NCBI GenBank assembly: GCA_946480705.1
Contig: CAMLLF010000231.1
Span: 1 to 6,678 of the forward strand
Length of the DNA stretch: 6,678 nt
Direction: 5' to 3'
Source: an uncultured Lysobacteraceae bacterium
GTDB lineage: Bacteria > Pseudomonadota > Gammaproteobacteria > Xanthomonadales > Rhodanobacteraceae
The translations under genes were made by a program, and so were the position numbers. Position 1 is the first letter of the stretch, and the number at the start of each line of letters is the position of its first letter. The notes beneath the pieces were generated by a model. The model was not told the DNA's origin and searched no databases. It saw nothing but the letters and a program-made list of their open reading frames with translations. This document shows positions 1 to 5,622 of the stretch, in pieces.

Positions 1-137
1 GCGTGATCGTCGAAGGCATGCAGCCCGGGCTCGCCTACGAAATCCGTCTCGTCGACGACAGCGGCGGCGAAGCCGAGCGGCTCGACGAGAACCTGTGCCC
101 GGTTCCGGTCTGCCCGGCCGACTACCGGAATCCCTGA
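1..137 (+). CDS. C-terminal end of an unrecognised protein (5' end outside window)
   Basis: The reading frame beginning with the codon at position 3 is open from the window edge and ends at TGA 135-137, giving 44 residues. The visible tail has an alternating pattern (YEIRLVDDSGGEAERLDENL) and a proline/cysteine-rich end (CPVPVCP). This could be the last strands of a small beta-sandwich or a secreted domain, with the two cysteines a possible disulfide. Third codon positions are almost all G or C, as in the other genes here, which supports real coding. The next gene on this strand begins 95 bases later, so co-transcription with it is possible. The family cannot be recognised from this fragment, and I assign no function. 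Confidence 0.6.
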   Translation, partial: VIVEGMQPGLAYEIRLVDDSGGEAERLDENLCPVPVCPADYRNP

Positions 138-174
138 CGGCGCGCGGCGCCGCGGATGTTCGACAAGGAACGGT

Positions 175-197
175 CGCCGCCGCGTCGCGCGGCGGCG
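175..197 (+). other. Intergenic GC hairpin, possible weak terminator or RNA structure
   Basis: A perfect 10-bp inverted repeat (CGCCGCCGCG and CGCGGCGGCG) flanks a 3-nt TCG loop, 38 bases after the upstream stop codon. No T-run follows, so a canonical intrinsic terminator is not supported. It may attenuate read-through or mark the end of the upstream transcript. It may also be a chance structure in very GC-rich DNA. The rest of 138-232 shows no convincing promoter. Confidence 0.35.
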
Positions 198-218
198 CAC
201 CGCGATGGATCGATTTGC

Positions 219-226
219 GGGGAGGA
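219..226 (+). promoter_or_regulatory. Strong Shine-Dalgarno sequence for ATG 233
   Basis: GGGGAGGA lies 6 bases before ATG 233. It is the clearest ribosome binding site in the + strand part of the window. It argues that 233 is the true translation start of the propeller-protein gene, although the frame it opens is interrupted at 341-343. Confidence 0.7.
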
Positions 227-232
227 TCAGCC

Positions 233-343
233 ATGACCACCGTTTCATGCACATTCGGCGCGCCGACGTCCGGCGCGCGCGTTTCATCCACGCACGCGCA
301 CCGGCGTTTCGTCGCGCCGGCCGCGGCCGTCGGGGCGCGGTGA
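233..343 (+). pseudogene. Start and signal-peptide n-region of the secreted propeller gene, out of frame with the rest
   Basis: ATG 233 follows a strong ribosome binding site and opens a 36-codon frame ending at TGA 341-343. It reads as a plausible long signal-peptide n-region: it has a His-Arg-Arg cluster (HAHRRF) and then VAPAAAV, the start of a hydrophobic core, before it breaks off. The same APAAAV peptide reappears in the frame of the long downstream gene at 396-413, followed there by the rest of a hydrophobic core. I infer that this is the true 5' end of that gene, displaced by the 82-bp repeat-bounded segment. It could instead be a small independent ORF or leader peptide: its TGA overlaps an ATG at 343-345, but that ATG opens a third frame that looks non-coding. 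Confidence 0.5.
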
Positions 344-414
344 TGCCGGACCCTGGGGGACGGCGGAGAGGCCCGCGCCGGGCCCGACCTCCGATGCCCC
401 GGCCGCGGCCGTCG
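317..414 (+). repeat. 16-bp direct repeats bounding an 82-bp frame-breaking duplication or insertion
   Basis: The 16-mer CCGGCCGCGGCCGTCG occurs exactly at 317-332 and again at 399-414, an offset of 82 bp, which is not a multiple of three. The core of each copy, 318-329 and 400-411, is a perfect 12-bp palindrome, so the copies can also pair with each other. The 66-bp spacer contains a 6-bp stem with a 3-nt loop at 370-384. Removing one copy plus the spacer fuses the ATG-233 frame to the long frame ending at 4460, with no mismatch in the reading. It may be a genomic insertion or duplication, a slippage hot spot, or an assembly error. Confidence 0.75.
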
Positions 415-3400
415 TCGGACTGGCCGCGCTGTTCGCGGCGACGGTCGCGACGGCGCAGAGCAGCTGGCGCATCGACAACATCAGTCCGGCCAGTTCCGAT
501 CGCGACGGCAGCGATCCGAACAGCGCAAGCGGCGGACGCGTCAACAAGATCGCAACGCATCCGACGAGCAACCAGATCTATTTCGCGGCCAGCGAATGGG
601 GCGGCCTGTTCCGCACCGGGGATGCGGGCCGCAACTGGGCCTACGTGCCCGGACATCGCCCCCAGGCGCTCTGGGACGTGAAGTTCAATCCGTCGAATGC
701 GCTCGTGCTCGTGGCGACCTCGCGCTACGACGGCAAGACCACGCCGGATTCCGGCATCAGTGTCAGCCGCGACGGCGGTGTGACGTGGTCGGTTCCGGCG
801 ACGGCGCGTCCGGCCGTCGGCGACTGCCGCTTCGCGGTCGATCGCACGGAGCCCGAAGGCTTCGGCATCGCGTTCGATCCGGCGAATGCGAATCGCATCT
901 ACGTCGGCACGGGCTGCGGCATCGCGATCAGCACCGACAACGGCCTGACCTGGGACTTCGTGGATCCGACGCCGGCGACGCCCGGCGGCTCGCGCGTCTG
1001 GGACGTCGAGGTGCATCACGGCGTCGTCGACGTCTGCGGCGCCGATGGCCACCAGCGTTCGAGTGACAACGGCGCGACGTTCGTCGCGGGCGCGGTCGAG
1101 GTCGGCGGCACGTGCTCGCTCGCCGCGTCGCCCGACGAGGCCAATGTGATATTCCGCGTCGTCGGCACGCAGATCTTCGAGAGCCGCGACGGCGGCGCGA
1201 GCTGGCCGACGACGTTCACGAACCCGGGCCCGCAGGGGCGCATTCCGTTCGTCAAGGTGAACGACCGGCCGGGCGCCGCGTTCGATCTGTGGTTCGGCGA
1301 CACGCAGCTGTTCCGCGCCGCGTGCACGACGCCGGCGAACACGGGTTCGACCGCGCAGCGCTGTCCCGCAAGCGGCGGCTGGAGCAACGCGCAGAACGGC
1401 AGCCATTGGGATGTCGGCGACATCGTGTTCAATCCGGCCGGCGGCGTCGGTGCCTGCCCGACGCTGTTCTCCAACGACGGCGGCATCTATTTCAACCAGC
1501 GCACGGGCGCGGACTGCCACGATCCGCGCTGGGAACAGCCGACGACGTCGGTCAGCGCGCTGTGGCTCTGGGACATGGACGGAAACGAGCGCGCGAACCT
1601 CGGCGAGGAAGGCGTGTATCTGGGTCAGCAGGACTCCGGCGCGTTCGGCACGCGCGACGGCGGCAAGAGCACGCTCGACTGGAACAGCCCGAGCTGCTGC
1701 GACGTGTTCGACGTCGAAGCCGAAGCCGCGCGCGTGGTGTATTCGATCTGCTGCTTCAACGGCGGGCGCGCGACGCGCCTGTTCCTCGACGACGACAGCA
1801 TGGACGGCGGCAGCGAAATTCCGACGTATCCGCCGGGCAATCTGCGCAGTTTCCAGGACCAGGGATCGCTGACGCACTACGCCGCGAACAGCTACGCGGT
1901 GGTCACGAGCGGCGGCGTGTTCTTCACGACCAACATCGGCGCCGGCACGGTCACCTGGCAGTCGCTCGGCACCGGCGCGCCCGCCGATGCCTGCGGCATC
2001 GTGCCTTCGCGTGCCGGCGCCACGGCGGTGTTCTATCTGCGCGGCGGCAATTGCTCGGTCGGCGGCACCGGCTCGCTGTGGCGGCACGACGGCGCCACGA
2101 CGACCGGCGCGTGGACCCAGGTGCGGCGCAACGGCGTCAGCCAGTTCGGCGTATTGGCGATCGACCGCAACGACGCCAATCACATCGTGGCGAGCGATCT
2201 CGCCGCGGCTGCGCCGCAGATGGTGCGCAGCACCGACGGCGGCGCGAGCTGGGCGGCGCTCGCGGGCATCGACGCGCTGCTGACCGGCAACGGCGCGTTC
2301 GTCGCGGAAGTGCAGCAGGGCCCGGGCGGCGGCGGCTATCCGCAGGCATCGCTTGCCGCGATCAGTCCGCTCGATCGCAATGTCTTCGTCGTCGGCGGCC
2401 AGGATTCCGGGCTGTACTACTCGGCCGACGCGGGCGCCAACTGGACGCTGCTGACCGATCCGGTCAGCAACGCGAGTCTGCGTCCGCACATTTCGCGGCC
2501 GCTGTTCGCGCATTTCGAGACGCTCGGCAGCCAGCGCAGCAATTTATACATTGGCGCACGCGGCCGCGGCGCGTGGCGCATCGCGATCGATCAGGAGAAT
2601 CGCTGGGCCGGCGCGATCTGGCGCGGCACCGGCGCGGCGTGCAGCGGCGAGAGCTGCCGGGGCTGGCAACGGCTCGACAACAACATCCGCACGACCGATA
2701 TCGCCGCGGCGTCGGACCGGCTGTATCAGCTGCACTACGACGGCGCGATCTGGCGCTCGACCGGCGCGGCCTGCACCGGCGAGAACTGTCCCGGCTGGCA
2801 GCGGCTCGACAACAACGCCCGCAGCATCGCGATCGTCGCCGGCGGCAGCAATCTGTTCCAGCTGCACAACGACGGCACGATCTGGCGCTCGACCGGCGGC
2901 GCCTGCAGCGGCGAGAGCTGCCCGGGCTGGCAGCGGCTCGACAACAACCCGGCAACCGTCGCGATAGCCGCCGGCGGCGCCAAGCTGTTCCAGCTGCACC
3001 GCGACGGGCGGATCTGGGAATGGACCGGCCAGCCCTGCGCCGGCGACAGCTGCCCGCACTGGCGCCAGCTCGACAACAACCCGCGCACGACCGCGATCTG
3101 GACGACGAATGGGCAATTGTTCCAATTGCACGCGGACGGACGCATCTGGCGCTCGACCGGCGCGGCCTGCGCCGGACAGAGCTGTCCCGGCTGGACGCTG
3201 CTCGACAACAACCCGGCGACGGCCGATCTCAGCGTCAACGGCGGCACGCTGTTCCAGCGCCATCGCAACGGCATGATCTGGCGTTCGACCGGTGCCGCCT
3301 GCGCGGGCGAGAGCTGCCCCGGCTGGCAGCGTCTCGACAACAACCCGCGCACCGGCGCGATCGCCGGCGGCGTCTATCAGGATCACCACGACGGACGCAT

Positions 3401-4460
3401 CTGGCGCGCGACCGGCACGCCGTGCAGCGGCGAGAGCTGCCCCGGCTGGACGCTGCTCGACAACAACCCGCGCAGCAAATTCAGCCTCGCGGCCGACGGC
3501 GACGACGCGCGCGTCTATCAGCTGCATGCGCCGAAGCTGTATCAGCTGCACAGCAACGGCGCGATCTGGCAATCGATCGGCGGCGCCTGCAGCGGCGAGT
3601 CCTGTCCGTCGTGGCAGCGGCTCGACAACAATCCGCAGACGCGCGCGATCGCCGCGAGCGGCGGCAAGGTGTATCAATTGCATGCCGGCGGGCGCATCTG
3701 GCGCTCCACCGGCCGGCCCTGCGCCGACGAGAGCTGCCCGGGCTGGGAACTGCTCGACAACAATCCGCGCACGGTCAAGATCGTGTCGTCGGCCGGGCAG
3801 TTGTTCCAGCTGCACAACAACGGACAGATCTGGCGCTTCACGGGACGCACCTGCAGCGGCGAGAGTTGTCCGGGCTGGGTGAGACTCGACAACAACGCGG
3901 CGACGCGCGACATCGTCACCGGCGGCGGCCAGCTCTATCAATTGCACAATGGCGGTCGCATCTGGCGCTGGACCGGCGTCAACTGCAATGGCGAATCGTG
4001 CCCGGGCTGGACGATGCTCGACAACAATCCGCGCACGGCTCGCATCGCCGCGGGCGGCGGACTGCTGCATCAGCTGCACAGCGACGGCAAGATCTGGACG
4101 CACACCGGCGTCGCCTGCACGAACGAGTCCTGCCCGGGCTGGCGCATGATGGACAACAACCCGCGCACGACCGACCTCGTTGCGGGCGGCCGCGAGCTGT
4201 ACCAGCGGCACAGCGACGGCCGCATCTGGGAATCGACCGGCGTCGCGTGCACGGGGACCTCGTGCCCGGGCTGGAGAATGCTCGACAACAATCCGCGCAC
4301 GCGCGCGCTGGCCGGCGCCGGCGGCCTGCTCTATCAGCTGCACGACAACGGCGCGATCTGGCGCAGCGACGGCCGCAGCTGCAGCGGCGAATCGTGTCCG
4401 GGCTGGGCGCGGCTCGACAACAATTCCCGGACGGTTGCAATCGTGTCCGCCGAAGACTGA
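399..4460 (+). CDS. Secreted multi-propeller protein: signal peptide, Asp-box propeller region, 14 tectonin-like blades
   Basis: The frame is open from 237 to TGA 4458-4460 but has no ATG or GTG before GTG 645, which would lose the signal peptide. I therefore mark the coding part from the repeat at 399 and take ATG 233 as the original start. Restored, the protein is 1381 residues and is numbered so here. The hydrophobic core AVVGLAALFAATVATA ends in an ATA/Q cleavage site after residue 47, implying Sec export. The N-terminal region, about 48-760, carries Asp-box motifs (S/T-x-D-x-G-x-x-W/F) near residues 100, 151, 206, 249, 290, 639 and 703. This is typical of BNR/sortilin/GH74-like propellers, though I see no catalytic signature and infer no enzyme activity. 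Residues 766-1381 form 14 repeats with paired cysteines. An extracellular binding or adhesion role is an inference. It is convergent with the flavoprotein gene downstream. Confidence 0.85.
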   Translation, partial: PAAAVVGLAALFAATVATAQSSWRIDNISPASSDRDGSDPNSASGGRVNKIATHPTSNQIYFAASEWGGLFRTGDAGRNWAYVPGHRPQALWDVKFNPSNALVLVATSRYDGKTTPDSGISVSRDGGVTWSVPATARPAVGDCRFAVDRTEPEGFGIAFDPANANRIYVGTGCGIAISTDNGLTWDFVDPTPATPGGSRVWDVEVHHGVVDVCGADGHQRSSDNGATFVAGAVEVGGTCSLAASPDEANVIFRVVGTQIFESRDGGASWPTTFTNPGPQGRIPFVKVNDRPGAAFDLWFGDTQLFRAACTTPANTGSTAQRCPASGGWSNAQNGSHWDVGDIVFNPAGGVGACPTLFSNDGGIYFNQRTGADCHDPRWEQPTTSVSALWLWDMDGNERANLGEEGVYLGQQDSGAFGTRDGGKSTLDWNSPSCCDVFDVEAEAARVVYSICCFNGGRATRLFLDDDSMDGGSEIPTYPPGNLRSFQDQGSLTHYAANSYAVVTSGGVFFTTNIGAGTVTWQSLGTGAPADACGIVPSRAGATAVFYLRGGNCSVGGTGSLWRHDGATTTGAWTQVRRNGVSQFGVLAIDRNDANHIVASDLAAAAPQMVRSTDGGASWAALAGIDALLTGNGAFVAEVQQGPGGGGYPQASLAAISPLDRNVFVVGGQDSGLYYSADAGANWTLLTDPVSNASLRPHISRPLFAHFETLGSQRSNLYIGARGRGAWRIAIDQENRWAGAIWRGTGAACSGESCRGWQRLDNNIRTTDIAAASDRLYQLHYDGAIWRSTGAACTGENCPGWQRLDNNARSIAIVAGGSNLFQLHNDGTIWRSTGGACSGESCPGWQRLDNNPATVAIAAGGAKLFQLHRDGRIWEWTGQPCAGDSCPHWRQLDNNPRTTAIWTTNGQLFQLHADGRIWRSTGAACAGQSCPGWTLLDNNPATADLSVNGGTLFQRHRNGMIWRSTGAACAGESCPGWQRLDNNPRTGAIAGGVYQDHHDGRIWRATGTPCSGESCPGWTLLDNNPRSKFSLAADGDDARVYQLHAPKLYQLHSNGAIWQSIGGACSGESCPSWQRLDNNPQTRAIAASGGKVYQLHAGGRIWRSTGRPCADESCPGWELLDNNPRTVKIVSSAGQLFQLHNNGQIWRFTGRTCSGESCPGWVRLDNNAATRDIVTGGGQLYQLHNGGRIWRWTGVNCNGESCPGWTMLDNNPRTARIAAGGGLLHQLHSDGKIWTHTGVACTNESCPGWRMMDNNPRTTDLVAGGRELYQRHSDGRIWESTGVACTGTSCPGWRMLDNNPRTRALAGAGGLLYQLHDNGAIWRSDGRSCSGESCPGWARLDNNSRTVAIVSAED
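2610..4457 (+). repeat. Fourteen in-frame 132-bp tandem repeats encoding tectonin-like propeller blades
   Basis: Units start at 2610, 2742, 2874, 3006, 3138, 3270, 3393, 3558, 3690, 3822, 3954, 4086, 4218 and 4350. Eleven are exactly 132 bp (44 residues). Unit 6 is 123 bp, unit 7 is 165 bp, and unit 14 stops after 36 residues. The consensus is G-[RA]-IWRSTG, C-x4-C-PGW, x-x-LDNNPRT, then AIAAGG and LYQLHND. Every unit keeps the IW, both cysteines, the second Trp and the DNN. The order of four short beta-like segments (AIAAGG, LYQLH, IWRSTG, W-x-x-LD) resembles a tectonin blade, with an added C-x4-C loop that probably forms a disulfide outside the cytoplasm. Neighbouring units are also similar as DNA, suggesting expansion by unequal recombination. 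Assignment to the tectonin family is by pattern only. Confidence 0.9.
3516..3550 (+). repeat. 24-bp offset micro-duplication inside repeat unit 7
   Basis: TATCAGCTGCA occurs at 3516-3526 and again at 3540-3550, so the blade strand YQLH is written twice, 8 residues apart (VYQLHAPKLYQLH). Together with a short acidic insert (DGDDA) this makes unit 7 11 residues longer than the standard unit. It lies at the midpoint of the 14-unit array and may act as the linker between two propellers. Confidence 0.7.
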
Positions 4461-4481
4461 CGACGTGACGCGAGCGGAATG

Positions 4482-4517
4482 AGTGCCGGCGGCGCGTCTC
4501 GACGCGCCGCCGGCACT
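4482..4517 (+). terminator. Perfect 16-bp stem-loop between convergent genes, likely bidirectional terminator
   Basis: AGTGCCGGCGGCGCGT at 4482-4497 and its exact reverse complement at 4502-4517 flank a CTCG loop. The hairpin sits between the stop of the propeller gene (4460) and the stop of the flavoprotein gene (4525-4527, minus strand), where a shared terminator is expected. The T-tract on the plus strand is short (GTCCGTTT), and none is visible on the minus strand, so termination may be partly structure-driven or factor-assisted. Confidence 0.75.
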
Positions 4518-4524
4518 GTCCGTT

Positions 4525-5622
4525 TCAGTACGACGCGCGTCGCGACCAGAACGCGCGATGCGCGAAGCGCACCGGCCCCGCATACGTATCGCGCAAGCGG
4601 TTCCGATAGTGCGCATGGACGGCGCGCATCTCGCCGGCAAACGCCGCGTGCGCCGCGATCGCGTCGTCACGCGCGATCGCATTCGCCGCACTCTCGGCCG
4701 ACGCCAGCGCGTGAAAGAGGCCCTGCGACGCGACCGGATCGAACGACAGCCCGGCGTCGCCGATCGCGAGAAACCCGGTCGCGCCGTGCGCGCCGGCTCC
4801 GCCGTCGAGCACGGCGCTGCCGGCCGGCCGCGCGTGCACGGCCGCATCCGACGCGTCGGGCAGCACGTCGGCGAGCACCGCGAGTCGGCGCGCCTTCGCG
4901 AGCAGATTCGACGCGACCCGAAGCGTGCGCAGTTCGGCATCGCCGGCATCGAGATGAAACGCGAGCACGCGTCGCCCGTCGGGAACGCGCACGCTGTACC
5001 ACCAGCCGTTGTCGTCGGCGCCGATGCGCGTGCACCGGTCGTCGTCGTCCGGATCGGCCGGCAGGTACGCGTGCAGGCAGATCAGTTCGTCCTCGACGCG
5101 GCGCGCGATGCCGAGCTGGCGCGCGATCGCGGCGCTGCGGCCGGTCGCGTCGATCAGCAGCGGCGCGCGGTGAACATCGCCGCGCGCACCGCCGGCAACC
5201 GTCCATCGATCACCGTCGCGCGCGATCCGCAGCGTGCCGGCGTCATCGAGGAGCACCGCACCGGCCGCGACGGCCGTATCGCGCAGATCGCGATCGAAGC
5301 GGTTGCGGTCGAGGTGCCAGCCCGGGCCGTTCGGGTCGCGCAGATGATCGAACCAGACCGGCTCGTCGCTGTCCCACTGCGACACGGTCGCGCCGCGCTC
5401 GGCGTGGCCGGCGGCGGCGAAGCGTTGCCAGGCGCCGCAGCGCTGCAGCACTACGCGTGCGGCACCGGGCAGCGATTCGCCGATGCGCGGCGCCGTTGCC
5501 GCGTCGCGCAGCGGCGCACGATCGAGCAGCAGTACGCGGCGCTGCGGACACAGACGGCAGGCCAGCGCCGAGCCCGCAGGCCCGGCGCCGACGACGATCG
5601 CGTCCCACTCGCCGTCGCTCAC
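4525..5622 (-). CDS. LodB-like FAD-dependent oxidoreductase (maturation partner of the LodA-like oxidase)
   Basis: A complete 365-residue protein. Its GTG start (5620-5622) overlaps the stop of the upstream oxidase gene by 4 nt (GTGA), and a weak AGGGG lies at 5634-5638. An N-terminal Rossmann nucleotide-binding motif, VVGAGPAGSALA, is at about residues 10-21. The acidic end of the second strand (LLLDR) is at 31-35. The GESLPG motif typical of the geranylgeranyl-reductase/tryptophan-halogenase-like flavoprotein group is at 48-53. IDATGR at 157-162 and the FAD-binding GDAGLSFDPVASQG at 288-301 follow. Length and neighbour fit LodB/GoxB, which is known to be needed to form the cysteine tryptophylquinone cofactor of LodA-type oxidases in the cytoplasm. 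Without the LodA-like neighbour it would be called only a halogenase-like monooxygenase, and the lysine of true flavin halogenases is not evident. The start is firm because the FAD motif begins 10 residues after it. Confidence 0.85.
   Translation of the reverse strand: MSDGEWDAIVVGAGPAGSALACRLCPQRRVLLLDRAPLRDAATAPRIGESLPGAARVVLQRCGAWQRFAAAGHAERGATVSQWDSDEPVWFDHLRDPNGPGWHLDRNRFDRDLRDTAVAAGAVLLDDAGTLRIARDGDRWTVAGGARGDVHRAPLLIDATGRSAAIARQLGIARRVEDELICLHAYLPADPDDDDRCTRIGADDNGWWYSVRVPDGRRVLAFHLDAGDAELRTLRVASNLLAKARRLAVLADVLPDASDAAVHARPAGSAVLDGGAGAHGATGFLAIGDAGLSFDPVASQGLFHALASAESAANAIARDDAIAAHAAFAGEMRAVHAHYRNRLRDTYAGPVRFAHRAFWSRRASY

Noticed and set aside
284..571. A minus-strand 95-codon frame lies over the start region of the propeller gene.
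   Set aside because: It is antisense to the signal peptide and the first propeller codons, with no ribosome binding site or recognisable motif.
343..681. An ATG at 343 overlaps the stop of the 233 frame (TGATG) and could indicate a translationally coupled small gene.
   Set aside because: The frame it opens gives an Arg/Pro-rich, low-complexity product and runs across the conserved signal-peptide and propeller codons of another frame. A one-base insertion in the G-run at 355-359 would instead link this ATG to the long frame (MPDPGGTAERPAP...). I rank that below the 82-bp explanation because the ribosome binding site here is weak.
2610..4457. The array was considered as a CRISPR or non-coding satellite array.
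   Set aside because: The units are in-frame, protein-coding, without spacers, and conserved as peptide motifs rather than as exact DNA.
1112..4468. An alternative plus-strand frame is open for over 1100 codons within the propeller gene.
   Set aside because: Its composition is almost all Arg/Ala/Gln-rich low-complexity text from the shifted frame. The true frame has signal peptide, Asp boxes and conserved Trp/Cys repeats.
2544..4949. An antisense reading frame of about 800 codons lies opposite the repeat array.
   Set aside because: It is a shadow of the repeats. The same blade phase repeats in the antisense frame (VVVE, PARA, LVQL-type strings), and its low stop density follows from G/C third positions. 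No start signal or family motif is seen.
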